The notes: generated by a model from the sequence alone, not told the origin. 64,000 nucleotides of DNA from Ruminococcus_C callidus (GCF_049562855.1 NZ_CP186925.1:1922001-1986000); one strand, 5' to 3'; numbered from the stretch's first letter, positions 17,706-27,093 are shown. Numbers and translations: made by a program.

Positions 17706-19262
17706 TCACTTTTCAATGGAAACCGTGACACCTGATTGAAATGTAAAATCCAGTCGATCGGAAGAAACCGTTACTTTTGTAAGTAGATGCCGAACCAGTG
17801 TTTCATCAAATTCGGTAATGTGATGCGGCTGAGCAACCAAAAATTCCTGCAGTTCCCGCATACGGTCTTTCTGCTCCTGTTGAGAAACATTTTCCCTTAA
17901 AGCCTGTTCCTTTTGCTCTCGCAGCCGAAAGATTTCCTGTGCTATCTCCTCATAATCCTCATGCCGTTCTGCACATTCGATCAACTTTTTCTGAAGAACA
18001 TCTAATTTTCTCTGTATTTCCTCGGGCAGATTGGATTGTTCCATTTCAATCACTTCAGCCATATTTTCCTGTAAGATAGAAAGGTATGTTTCACTGCCTC
18101 CTGTCAGTTGATTCAAAGCATCCACAAAGGTTTGTTTCAAAGATTCCTCATAGACTGTTCGTGCATGACACGCTCCTTTTTTCTCCAATCTGGTCATACA
18201 TCGCCACACCACAGATTTGCAGCCTCGGTTATTCCAATGGATTCTGCGGAATTGTTCCCCGCATTCAGCACAGTAAAGCAAACCAGTAAAACAGTGGTTT
18301 GCACTAAATCCACGCCGTCTGCCCATACAGTCCACCTGTGAACCGCGCCTTGCAATTTCCTCCTGCACCTGTAAGAACAATGCCCTGGGAATAATCGCCT
18401 CATGATCGTCCTCCACATAATACTGCGGCATTTCGCCGTTATTTTTAATGCGTTTTTTCTTGAGAAAATCCACAGTATATGTTTTTTGTAGAAGAGCATC
18501 TCCCATATACTTTTCATTTTCCAGAATTAACCGAATCGAACTGTCATGCCATCGGGTATACCCTCTTGCTGTTCGGATACCGTCCCGTTCCAGTCCCCTT
18601 GCGATCTGCTGACAGCTTGCTCCCTCCAGATATTCCCGATAGATTCGTTTTACCGTTTCGGCTTGTTCCGGATTGATGACAAGATCTCCGTTTTCGTCCT
18701 TATCATAGCCAAGAAAACAGCTGGCATTGACCATCACCTTTCCCTGTTGAAACCGATACTGCATTCCCAGTTTGACATTCTGACTCAGAGATTCTGATTC
18801 CTGTTGTGCCAGTGATGCCATAATGGTAATCAGCACCTCCCCTTTCGCATCCATTGTGTTGATGGACTCTTTTTCAAAATAGATTGGAATGTTTTGTGCT
18901 TTCAGCTGTCGGATGTAATTCAGGCAATCTACTGTGTTTCTGGCGAATCGGCTGATGGATTTGGTAATGAGCATATCAATCTTTCCATCCATGCAGTCCT
19001 GAATCATCTGATGAAACTGTTCCCGATGTTTTGTAGAGGTTGCACTGATGCCGTCATCGGCATAGATCCCAGCAAAGACCCATTCCGGATTTCTATGAAT
19101 GACTTCCTCATAATGTGCAATTTGTGCCTGATAGCTGGTTGCCTGTTCCTCTGTATCCGTGGAAACACGGCAATAGGCTGCCACACGGATCCTCCGGGTT
19201 TCCTGTGACGTGACAGCATGATTTCTTTGCTTTCGTGGTGGAATTGTAGTGACCTTTGGCAT
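17706..19262 (-). CDS. Large serine recombinase 3 of trio (prophage B)
   Basis: This 518-aa large serine recombinase has nucleophile Ser34 in YCRVSTDT, ITKSISRFARNTVDCL, a Recombinase domain (about 190-290), a zinc ribbon (CAECGEQFRRIHW..CMTR) and a coiled coil. It is the same length as, and collinear with, recombinase 3 of prophage A (12413-13969). AAGGAG precedes the ATG. It is the last gene of the prophage B rightmost-to-leftmost transcription unit. Confidence 0.94.
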   Translation of the reverse strand: MPKVTTIPPRKQRNHAVTSQETRRIRVAAYCRVSTDTEEQATSYQAQIAHYEEVIHRNPEWVFAGIYADDGISATSTKHREQFHQMIQDCMDGKIDMLITKSISRFARNTVDCLNYIRQLKAQNIPIYFEKESINTMDAKGEVLITIMASLAQQESESLSQNVKLGMQYRFQQGKVMVNASCFLGYDKDENGDLVINPEQAETVKRIYREYLEGASCQQIARGLERDGIRTARGYTRWHDSSIRLILENEKYMGDALLQKTYTVDFLKKKRIKNNGEMPQYYVEDDHEAIIPRALFLQVQEEIARRGSQVDCMGRRRGFSANHCFTGLLYCAECGEQFRRIHWNNRGCKSVVWRCMTRLEKKGACHARTVYEESLKQTFVDALNQLTGGSETYLSILQENMAEVIEMEQSNLPEEIQRKLDVLQKKLIECAERHEDYEEIAQEIFRLREQKEQALRENVSQQEQKDRMRELQEFLVAQPHHITEFDETLVRHLLTKVTVSSDRLDFTFQSGVTVSIEK

Positions 19263-19269
19263 TGTTGCA

Positions 19270-19692
19270 TTACTCCTTGTTTTGTATCAAATGATAAAGA
19301 TATTCTGCCTGCTGAAATGGTGTATTTCTATCTAGTTCTGGTATTTGCTGCGGCAGTTCCAACAAAAATTTTGTCTGTGGACATACGGGCTTTCTCCTCG
19401 TTTTTCCAAGTCGCTGCATTACATCTGCACGATGCTGCCACTCTGCATTTGCCCGAGCATAAGTTTCTTTGTCCAGAATTGCCGGATAAAAAGCATCTCC
19501 AAGGTAGCATTTTCGCTGCAGCATTCGACGAACAGTGCTATGTGCCATGGGATGACCTGCTGCTCTTGCTGCCGACTGTAAACTCATACCGGCAATATAA
19601 TTTTGAAAAATAAGGCGAATCTGTGCTGCCTCTGCCGATATAATCACAGCAGCACCGTTTTTAATTCGGTAGCCGTAAGGAATCTGTCCCAT
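19270..19692 (-). CDS. Stand-alone recombinase DNA-binding domain, middle gene of trio (prophage B)
   Basis: This 140-aa protein (MGQIPYGYRIKNG..) consists of the Recombinase-type DNA-binding domain only: EAAQIRLIFQNYIAGMSL, then RRMLQRKCYLGDAF. No resolvase catalytic domain is present. Its ATG overlaps the preceding recombinase stop (TGATG), with AGGAGG upstream. Homologous to 12014-12412 in prophage A. Conservation in both trios argues for a functional partner of the two full recombinases. Confidence 0.85.
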   Translation of the reverse strand: MGQIPYGYRIKNGAAVIISAEAAQIRLIFQNYIAGMSLQSAARAAGHPMAHSTVRRMLQRKCYLGDAFYPAILDKETYARANAEWQHRADVMQRLGKTRRKPVCPQTKFLLELPQQIPELDRNTPFQQAEYLYHLIQNKE

Positions 19693-21245
19693 CAAATTTC
19701 CTCCTTTAACAGCAGACCGCATTTGAGCCGAAATCCAATATGATTCCGATCATACAAAATTATTTGTTCTGCAAATGCAGAAAACCATGTCTCCTGAAAT
19801 TCTGTCAACATTGCAGAATGCTGCTCTGTAAATCGCAGCAGCTGCTTTAATTCTGCAATTATCTCAGTTTCTCCATGTGTTTCCTGTTCCAACTGTGCAA
19901 TTTCCATACGGCAGGACTCCGCTTGTTTCTGCAAAGCATTCATTTCCTGCCGGAATAAAACAGGATCTATGACCTTTTGTGCATACAAACGGTGCAGTGT
20001 GTTTTTCTTTTCAGCATGAGATTCCAGCTGCTTTTGCAGTTCCTGCATTCGCCGGACATTTTCATCATTGCTGTTCGCTTTCAGCTGTTCTAACAATGGT
20101 TTCAAAATGTGCTTTCTGCTGAAAATCAGTTTGTTCAACATCGTAACAAAAGCGGCTTTCAATATATCCTCCCGCACATATTTCATAGGACATTTTTGAG
20201 CACTTTCAATATGAGCCGCACACGTCCATGCAATTTCATTGCCGCTGTGGATCCTGCGTTTGCAAGTGCTGCCGCATTTGCCGCAAATCACCTTTTCGGA
20301 AAAAGCATATCGCTTTTGATACTTTCCTGTACCACACACAATGCCTTTTTCGGCAGCTCGCTGTCGAATGACTGCATTTGCTTTTGCAAAAATTTCCCGA
20401 CTAACAATTGGTATGTGGTGATCTGAAAGAAGATAACATTCCACTTCTCCATGATTTTTGTGCCGATGAAAATGTGCATCGGTATACGTTTTCTGCAGCA
20501 AAACATCTCCCACATATTTTTCATTCGCAGCAATTCCACGAATCGCAGCATCACACCAATGACGTCCATTCTTGAAAGGGATCCCCTGCTGTTCCAACAG
20601 ATCTGCAATCTGACAAGAACTTTTTCCGAATAACAAGGCAGAAAAAATGTATTTCACAATTTCTGCCTCCTCAGGTTCGAGCACCATCTCTCCCCTGTCA
20701 TTTCTGCAATACCCGTAAGGGAAAGACGATGACACATAGGTACCGTTTTGAAACCGGTGCTGTACCGACCACTTCTCATTTCTGGATATGGATAAAGATT
20801 CTTCCTCTGCCATGCTGCTGAGTATCGTCAGAAACAATTCGCTTTCCATACTGCCGGTGTCTATGTTTTCTTTTTCAAAGAAAACGGAAACCCCAATTCC
20901 TGATAGTTCCCGAACAAGAGCGAGGCACTCCGCCGTATTTCTGGAAAACCGACTGATGGATTTCACCAGAATGCGGTCTACCCTGCCCATGCGGCAAGCC
21001 TGTAAAAGGTCTTGCAGTCCAGGACGAATTTCTGCTTTTGTTCCAGTAATGCCGGCATCATAAAAGATACCCGCAGATTCCCACTCTGTATGCAGTTTGA
21101 TCCACGCCGCATAATGTTCTTTTTGTGTTCCCAGACTTTCTATCTGGTCATCATGCTCTGTGGAAACACGGCAATAAGCCGCTACACGACATTTTCGATG
21201 AACAGCTGCAGAGCGATTTGCCTCAATTTTAGTAATAGTTTTCAT
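19692..21245 (-). CDS. Large serine recombinase 1 of trio (prophage B)
   Basis: This 517-aa recombinase has nucleophile Ser28 in YCRVSTEHD, LVKSISRFSRNTAECL, a Recombinase domain, a zinc ribbon (CGKCGSTCKRRIHSG) and a coiled-coil tail. It corresponds to recombinase 1 of prophage A (10473-12017). A strong AAAAGGAGG precedes the ATG. The SHOCT-like gene lies 30 bp upstream, and no terminator separates this cassette from the lysis genes, unlike prophage A. Confidence 0.94.
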   Translation of the reverse strand: MKTITKIEANRSAAVHRKCRVAAYCRVSTEHDDQIESLGTQKEHYAAWIKLHTEWESAGIFYDAGITGTKAEIRPGLQDLLQACRMGRVDRILVKSISRFSRNTAECLALVRELSGIGVSVFFEKENIDTGSMESELFLTILSSMAEEESLSISRNEKWSVQHRFQNGTYVSSSFPYGYCRNDRGEMVLEPEEAEIVKYIFSALLFGKSSCQIADLLEQQGIPFKNGRHWCDAAIRGIAANEKYVGDVLLQKTYTDAHFHRHKNHGEVECYLLSDHHIPIVSREIFAKANAVIRQRAAEKGIVCGTGKYQKRYAFSEKVICGKCGSTCKRRIHSGNEIAWTCAAHIESAQKCPMKYVREDILKAAFVTMLNKLIFSRKHILKPLLEQLKANSNDENVRRMQELQKQLESHAEKKNTLHRLYAQKVIDPVLFRQEMNALQKQAESCRMEIAQLEQETHGETEIIAELKQLLRFTEQHSAMLTEFQETWFSAFAEQIILYDRNHIGFRLKCGLLLKEEI

Positions 21246-21275
21246 GCTTCTGCACCTCCTTTTGACGTGTCCATA

Positions 21276-21467
21276 TTACCTCTTTTTCGGCGGAATTGCA
21301 AGCGTTTTCGGCAATAAGTCCACGTAAATCGGAGAGAAAGAATGCCGATTTTTGAGCGTTAATTTGTCATATTCCTCAAAAGAAATCAAACCGGAATGAT
21401 ATAACGCATCAGTCAGCTTTTGAGCACGGTGGTAATTCAGTTCATCCATCAATTTTTGTTGTTCCAT
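21276..21467 (-). CDS. Small SHOCT-like protein preceding the recombinases (prophage B)
   Basis: This 63-aa protein (MEQQKLMDELNYHRAQKL..) shares GLISFEEYDKL and FSPIYVDLLPK with the prophage A protein at 10258-10443. The ATG at 21467 is preceded by TGAGGA; an in-frame ATG at 21506 would overlap the amidase and lacks a site. It begins 10 bp after the amidase stop. Function unknown, position conserved. Confidence 0.72.
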   Translation of the reverse strand: MEQQKLMDELNYHRAQKLTDALYHSGLISFEEYDKLTLKNRHSFSPIYVDLLPKTLAIPPKKR

Positions 21468-21477
21468 AAAAGAATCC

Positions 21478-22488
21478 TCACTGATTGAAATTATCCCAAG
21501 AAACATAACCAGTCACAAATCGTCCCACCGGTGCTTTTCCGCAGAACTCCGGCTTTGTGGTGATACGATAACGACCGTTCTTGCAGGCAATTCCGTCATA
21601 GAGATAGTAAGTGCCGCTGATTCTTCTGGTTACAGATGTAGTTTCTGCACTGGCGAACAGAGGTGTATTGGCACGAATGGCAACCTTCTGCCCCTTAGTG
21701 AACTTGCCGCCATTGGTGTAGACTACATTTCCGTTGGCATCAAATACAGAATATCCGACCTTGCAGGCTTTCTTCGCATTCTCCAAAGAGGAATACGCAC
21801 CAAGCTGCGACTTCGCATCTGCCCAAGACTTTCTCACCCGGTAAAGCTGCTTTGTAGAAGGTGCAGAAATAGTGGAAGTTCCTGCGTTCAAATAAGACTG
21901 TACCTTTTCCTTGAACTCCGTCCAATGCGGCAAGATATACGCCGGACACATCTTGTACCGATTGTACATGGTGTTCAGCTGGTCAATCGTTCCGTTTCGT
22001 CCGTCACGAACATTGAGCCAGTGGGTATGCGTGTAGAGATGGTTGATGTCCAGTCCATACTGTTTTAATAACGCTGCTGCCAATTTCGCTGCATTATCTT
22101 CCGACTTCTTATCCGTGGAATTGTATGCAGAGGACATAATACACTCGATGGCGATGGTTCTTCTGTTGCCGTTTCCAGAGCCATCAGCAGCGTGCCAGCC
22201 ACTCAGGCTGTGAGGCAGATTCTGCCATGCACACACATTATCCACATAATAGTGGACTCGCACGTCATTCATATTGTTATTGACCGTTGCCCTTGTGTAC
22301 TGTTCCGCAGGGGTCGTGCCGCTTGCTACGGTGATCCAGTCGGTATTGTGGACGGTCACACCAATGATTTTTCCTGCCATGGAAACAGAGGGCATATCGA
22401 TGTGGTTGGGATTGTGTTTGGTGAGCAAATACTCGTTGATTTTTACTCCATTCAGAGTTGTTGTTGCATCCGGTCTTAAAATAGCCAT
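21478..22488 (-). CDS. N-acetylmuramoyl-L-alanine amidase endolysin (prophage B)
   Basis: This 336-aa Amidase_2 endolysin is nearly identical to the prophage A enzyme over the catalytic domain (VTVHNTDW, GWHAADGSGNGN, YTHTHWLNVRDG). It diverges in the linker and SH3-like C-terminus (FASAETTSVTRRISGTYYLYDG). The ATG at 22488 has AAGGAGG upstream and follows the holin stop by one base. Cleaves the MurNAc-L-Ala bond for lysis. Confidence 0.93.
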   Translation of the reverse strand: MAILRPDATTTLNGVKINEYLLTKHNPNHIDMPSVSMAGKIIGVTVHNTDWITVASGTTPAEQYTRATVNNNMNDVRVHYYVDNVCAWQNLPHSLSGWHAADGSGNGNRRTIAIECIMSSAYNSTDKKSEDNAAKLAAALLKQYGLDINHLYTHTHWLNVRDGRNGTIDQLNTMYNRYKMCPAYILPHWTEFKEKVQSYLNAGTSTISAPSTKQLYRVRKSWADAKSQLGAYSSLENAKKACKVGYSVFDANGNVVYTNGGKFTKGQKVAIRANTPLFASAETTSVTRRISGTYYLYDGIACKNGRYRITTKPEFCGKAPVGRFVTGYVSWDNFNQ

Positions 22489-22489
22489 A

Positions 22490-22930
22490 TTACTTGTCCT
22501 CCTTGTCGGTCGTTTCTTCGGTTCTGCCGATTTTCGTTTGCAGAACATCAATTGCTTTTTTGATTGCGGGCGGGTAAGGGATTCCCATCAAACTTGTATT
22601 TTCCACAATGGAAAGCAGTTCGTTCAGACAAAAGCTGATGCAGACTGCATCTCGGATGTAGTTGGTATTCAGCAGAATATCCATCCGAACTGCAACAACG
22701 ATCAGCATTAAAGTGCAGACTTTTTTCGCCAGACCGAACCAGCCGGCTTTGGAAGAAAGTCCGCCGCTTTCTGTGTGTTTGGACTTTTTCATCATGGCGG
22801 TGATGATGCCGGTGAAAAAGTCGATTGCCATGAAGACGACCAGTGTCACCAGAGCGGAGTCCCAGCCGCCAAAAATGGCAGTAAAAAAGCCGCCGGCCAA
22901 GCCGACAGCTACACAAATGGTATCTTTCAT
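22490..22930 (-). CDS. Phage holin (prophage B)
   Basis: This 146-aa holin of the same family as 8716-9156 has FGGWDSALVTLVVFMAID and four hydrophobic segments. The C-terminal 45 residues (LLSIVENTSLMGIPYPPAI...) are almost identical to the prophage A copy. The ATG at 22930 has GGAGGG upstream, immediately after the fibre gene stop. Confidence 0.92.
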   Translation of the reverse strand: MKDTICVAVGLAGGFFTAIFGGWDSALVTLVVFMAIDFFTGIITAMMKKSKHTESGGLSSKAGWFGLAKKVCTLMLIVVAVRMDILLNTNYIRDAVCISFCLNELLSIVENTSLMGIPYPPAIKKAIDVLQTKIGRTEETTDKEDK

Positions 22931-22932
22931 TT

Positions 22933-24648
22933 TCAACCCTCCAGTACTTTCAGGAATCGGATTTTCGGGTGGGAATTGTTGCTTCTGCCTGCCCATGCAA
23001 GGTAATATTCGCCGTCAGAAATGCCGGTGCATTCTGTGATGGTGGTGATAAAGGTTTCCGACTGCAGCCATTGGAAATCCAGAGAAACCGCACGATTTGC
23101 ATCAATCTCTGTGTTCACATACACACCAATAGGAATGTCGATCTTCTGCGGTTTCTGCACCAGATACAGGCTTCCGGCTTCGCTGGAACCCGACTGATAG
23201 GACATCACGATTTCCGCATTTTTCGTCAGAGACAGAGGCTTTGCACAAACGGTCAAGACCGACTTATCCCAGTTAAAACACGTTTGCGAGTAGGACAACA
23301 TGAAATCATTTTCTACACTGCAAAACTGCGGATAAGCAGTCAGGAAATCCGCCATTGTCTGATACCTGCCGTCCAGAATCATACTGAGATTTGATGCATA
23401 GGTCGAAATGGCATTCTGCCCGGACTGAAACAGGACGGTGTAATTTCTGCCGCTTGTCAGATTATCGATTTGCTTTTGCAGGCTCTCCAAAGTACGTTCT
23501 GTCTTTTCTGAATAGACTGTAACCTTTGTGCTAAGCCCATTGATTTGTGTGCCGAAACCATCCCATTGTGCGATTTTAGCGGCAGTGATCTGATCCAATG
23601 CGGATTGATTTTCGTGGGTATGCGATTTATCTTCCAGGTGTGTGATGGAAAGTGTATGCTCCTGCAGGGTGTACGTCAGACTGTCGGACAATTCCTGCAC
23701 TTTTTCATCCACATAAGTAACCTTAGCATAGGGTGTAAGGTCTACGGCTGCACCCTCTGTTAATGTCACTGTAGTTGTACCATTTTTATCTGTAATGGTG
23801 ATTGTGATAACACTGCCATCCTTCACAACATTCGCAATCGGGGAAAAGCCGTCTTTACCGGCTACGCCAGCATCTCCCTTTTCACCTTTTTCACCGGGAA
23901 CACCCTGCAGACCTCTATCTCCGGGATCACCTTTTTCGCCCATTGGACCTTGTTCTCCCTGCTGACCAGTTTCACCCTTTTCGCCTCGCTCGCCCTGCAA
24001 TCCGGTGTCGCCCTTTTCACCTTTATCACCTTTCAAGGAAGAGAGCCAGTCTGATTCAGAGCCTTGATAACCTTGTTCTACCGCAATTTGATATGCAGAT
24101 TTACCGTCTGTACCTTTTTCTCCATTTGCACCATTATGAAGCGTTGCAGAAGTTTCACCATCGGCATCGACAATGGTAATTACAACACCAGACTTCATTT
24201 GCTCCGCCCTTACTTTTGGAGAAAATCCATCTTTTCCATTTTGAAGTCCAGCAGCCTTTTCATCCAGTTTTTTCAAGAGTTGCGTATATAAATCCAGAGT
24301 CGGCGGAATTGGCGTATCCCCATCTGCGACAAAACCGGACGGTCGGATGTGAAGTGTGACGGGTACTGTTGTTGCACGCAGTGTAGTATCGCTTTCCGCA
24401 TCGTAGCCAAACAAACTCATCTTCACCGCACCGGGATGCAGTTCGGCAGGCAGCAAACAAGTCGTTCCCTCTGTGCCAAGCACTACGTTGTATGTTTCTT
24501 CGCACTGCGTGAACTGTACCACTTTGTGCAGCGTTTTCCAAGCCCCATCGAACATGAACTTCACCGAAACAAATGCAATCTGGTCAGAGGCAATGACCTC
24601 TCGCTCCAGTGCTTCGATTTTTTGCTGTTTCACTAAGAATTTCATCAT
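22933..24648 (-). CDS. Baseplate upper/fibre protein with collagen-like repeats (prophage B)
   Basis: This 571-aa protein is homologous to 7407-8711. Residues 1-115 are the shared BppU-like domain. A long Gly-X-Y run (about residues 200-265, GEKGDTGLQGERGEKGETG type) is flanked by two beta modules of the GFSPxxxVVxDGxVITITxxDxxG kind. A coiled-coil segment with DLTPYAKVTYVDEKV and a globular C-terminus follow. The collagen-like tract is longer than in prophage A. The ATG at 24648 overlaps the LRR fibre stop (ATGA). Confidence 0.87.
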   Translation of the reverse strand: MMKFLVKQQKIEALEREVIASDQIAFVSVKFMFDGAWKTLHKVVQFTQCEETYNVVLGTEGTTCLLPAELHPGAVKMSLFGYDAESDTTLRATTVPVTLHIRPSGFVADGDTPIPPTLDLYTQLLKKLDEKAAGLQNGKDGFSPKVRAEQMKSGVVITIVDADGETSATLHNGANGEKGTDGKSAYQIAVEQGYQGSESDWLSSLKGDKGEKGDTGLQGERGEKGETGQQGEQGPMGEKGDPGDRGLQGVPGEKGEKGDAGVAGKDGFSPIANVVKDGSVITITITDKNGTTTVTLTEGAAVDLTPYAKVTYVDEKVQELSDSLTYTLQEHTLSITHLEDKSHTHENQSALDQITAAKIAQWDGFGTQINGLSTKVTVYSEKTERTLESLQKQIDNLTSGRNYTVLFQSGQNAISTYASNLSMILDGRYQTMADFLTAYPQFCSVENDFMLSYSQTCFNWDKSVLTVCAKPLSLTKNAEIVMSYQSGSSEAGSLYLVQKPQKIDIPIGVYVNTEIDANRAVSLDFQWLQSETFITTITECTGISDGEYYLAWAGRSNNSHPKIRFLKVLEG

Positions 24649-26012
24649 CCGTTTTTCACCTCGTTCCATGTATGGGTTTCCGTATCATATTCCAGATAGC
24701 CATCTACACACTGGATCTTTTTCAGATAATCGTTGTAGGAATGTTCTCCGGAGGACATCCAGTTGACCGGTTTGGTGATGGCGTTCCACTGAGCGATCGT
24801 TCCTTCATATGTGATGACCGTTAGACTTTCACAGTATGTCAGCATATTTTCCCCAAAGGTTCTGCAATTCGCAGAAAAGGTAAGGCTGGACAATGCTGCA
24901 CATCTTGTAAACGCAAAAGCACCAATGGAATCACACGCAACACGAGCAGTCTTCAGCTTTGCACAGCCGCTGAAAACATACTTTCCCCACGTTTTCACGC
25001 TGGCAGGCACAACGACTTCTGTAATGGCGGTGTGATAAAATGCATGCGACTGGATTGCAGTAACTGCCTGCGGAATGGTAACAGAAGTCAGACCGGCGGT
25101 ATCATTGATTACAGCATCTTCCTGTGCAAAAGCGGAATCACCGATGCTGGTCAGTGTAGCTGGAAGAGATACCGTTTCTGCATTGGAACAATGATAAAAC
25201 AAACTGTCACCAAGACGAGTAATGCCATTGCTGAGTACAATTTCTTTGATCTTGTCGTTTTGATAGAATACCGAATCGCGAGAAGTATAGTCGTATGTTG
25301 CACCCGTGCCACGCAGCAGCAGTTTGCCATTGTCATAGAGAACATAGTAGATGTTTTCACCGCACTGTCCGGTCGCTAGGATTTCGCCTGCGGTCAAGTC
25401 ATCCACCTTGGTTTGCAGTTCGGAAATCTGACTGTTCATTGCATCCAGACGCTTTTGCAGTTCGTCCAGCGTGGCATTCGTCTTTGCCATTTCGACAAGC
25501 ATCTCCGTCACTCTGCACTTGCCAAGAATACACTTGCAGTAACCGCATTTACTCTCATCTGCACGGCAGTCTGTCAGGTCAGAATCCAGAATAGCTGTCG
25601 TTCCAGCACGCAGTCTTACAACTGCTAAAGTCAGATAAGTCGTCACATTGTTGTTGGTAAAGGTGGGAATGGTTGGACTCGTGGCTGCTGTACCTGCCAG
25701 AACACGAATCCCACAGGTACGAGTGGAACGATCACAGTAGATTCCGATCGCTACATAATGATTCAGAGATTCATCTACATAAGAAGAAAGGTCGATGGTA
25801 TGCAGGGTATCACTGATAAAATAGTGTCCATCGATCCACGCCTTGCCCGTGCCGAATGTAACGGATAAATTTTTGACTGTTGGTGCAAAGCACTGCCGGT
25901 ATGTATCCAGAATCCCATTGCAAATCAAACTGGACAGATATGCAGTAAAATCCTCTGCGGTATACACCCGGTCAAGGTTTTGTGCGTTAAAAAATCCATA
26001 GGAAAATGCCAT
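24645..26012 (-). CDS. Tail fibre with BspA-type leucine-rich repeats (prophage B)
   Basis: This 455-aa homologue of 6037-7410 has a conserved N-terminal module (MAFSYGFFNAQNLDRVYTAEDF), the same CGYCKCILGKCRVTEML block, a coiled coil, and C-terminal LRR_5/BspA repeats (LPATLTSIGDSAF, IPQAVTAIQSHAF, VPASVKTWGKYVF). The N-terminal half is better conserved between the prophages than the LRR face, as expected for a receptor-binding surface. It ends WNEVKNG, overlapping the collagen-like gene. Confidence 0.85.
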   Translation of the reverse strand: MAFSYGFFNAQNLDRVYTAEDFTAYLSSLICNGILDTYRQCFAPTVKNLSVTFGTGKAWIDGHYFISDTLHTIDLSSYVDESLNHYVAIGIYCDRSTRTCGIRVLAGTAATSPTIPTFTNNNVTTYLTLAVVRLRAGTTAILDSDLTDCRADESKCGYCKCILGKCRVTEMLVEMAKTNATLDELQKRLDAMNSQISELQTKVDDLTAGEILATGQCGENIYYVLYDNGKLLLRGTGATYDYTSRDSVFYQNDKIKEIVLSNGITRLGDSLFYHCSNAETVSLPATLTSIGDSAFAQEDAVINDTAGLTSVTIPQAVTAIQSHAFYHTAITEVVVPASVKTWGKYVFSGCAKLKTARVACDSIGAFAFTRCAALSSLTFSANCRTFGENMLTYCESLTVITYEGTIAQWNAITKPVNWMSSGEHSYNDYLKKIQCVDGYLEYDTETHTWNEVKNG

Positions 26013-26016
26013 ATGC

Positions 26017-27090
26017 TCACTCCATCTCCTTAAATGTCGGGGTCAGACTTCTGCCGTTCTGGTCGAAACTCTCCACCATGCCGATCAGCTGGATTCTGGG
26101 TTGAATCAAACCAAAGCGTTTTTGTTCCATGGTTACATAGTCGCCCACAAAATAATCCTTGTTGTACTGATACTGGGTCGAAAAAGCAGCGATGGCGAAT
26201 TCCGATGCCGTTTTTGGCTGCACCAGATGTTCCGCACCGCTGCTTTTCAAGATTTCCAGATATTCCGCATCCGTCACATCTTCTTCCTGTGCCGTGTTTC
26301 GCTCGTCTACATAGACCTCATAGCGGTCAAGATAGGTCGGCTCTGTACCAGAACAGAATGTCGTGCGTTTTCTGGCATTGCCCTCGCCGCAGCCCAGCAC
26401 ATAGGCGAAGTTTTTCTGCACGGCATCGTCTGCCGCATAAGAGAACGACAGCAGATTGTTGTACGCATCGGAGAACACGATGTGAGGATTGTCGTCCTGC
26501 AACAAACTGCGGTCTGTTCCGGAAAACAGGTCGCATTTCAGTGCATTTCCATCCAGACGCACATTTGCCGAACCACCGATGGTTTCACAAAGGCTGTACA
26601 GCCATTCTAAGATGTTATCATAGCTGACCTGCATTCGTGCGGTTTTCTGCCAGCAATCGCCGGACACTATTCCCATGGAAAAACCGGGCAGATTGCGGAT
26701 TCCGGCGGAGATGACATTGCGGAACAGCACCTTGCGGACGATGTCCTCATAGCTGCCGTTTGCAGTGATGGTTGGATAGATGATTCTTCGTTCCAGCAGG
26801 CAGGCAAGAAACCGTCCGGTGACCGTCAGATAATCGCCCTTTTCGGCATCGGTCTCCAATTGCAGAGATTCAATAATGCCGAAGTGCTGTGCATCATCGC
26901 TCCTTGCCACAATTCTGCCACGCTGAAAGATGGATACATTCTGCGGACTGGCAGCGATATACACCTCAAAACAGCCGCACTGGTAAAATTCAATGTCCCA
27001 TAAGAGTGAAGAATAACTGTCGCAGATGGCTTCCAGTGACACAGAAATCTGATCTTTCAGAGCCGTCAAGCTGTAAATTTCCAACTGCAT
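26017..27090 (-). CDS. Gp37-like tail hub protein (prophage B)
   Basis: This 357-aa protein resembles the Siphovirus ReqiPepy6 Gp37-like family, occupying the tail-associated position after Dit. Typical features are the N-terminal LEIYSLTALKDQISVSLEAICDSYSSLLW, CGCFEVYIAA, GIIESLQLETDAEKGDYLTVTGRFL and the terminal GMVESFDQNGRSLTPTF. It is intact and is the reference that reveals the deletion in prophage A (5241-6027). Three bases separate it from Dit. Confidence 0.85.
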   Translation of the reverse strand: MQLEIYSLTALKDQISVSLEAICDSYSSLLWDIEFYQCGCFEVYIAASPQNVSIFQRGRIVARSDDAQHFGIIESLQLETDAEKGDYLTVTGRFLACLLERRIIYPTITANGSYEDIVRKVLFRNVISAGIRNLPGFSMGIVSGDCWQKTARMQVSYDNILEWLYSLCETIGGSANVRLDGNALKCDLFSGTDRSLLQDDNPHIVFSDAYNNLLSFSYAADDAVQKNFAYVLGCGEGNARKRTTFCSGTEPTYLDRYEVYVDERNTAQEEDVTDAEYLEILKSSGAEHLVQPKTASEFAIAAFSTQYQYNKDYFVGDYVTMEQKRFGLIQPRIQLIGMVESFDQNGRSLTPTFKEME

Positions 27091-27093
27091 TTC

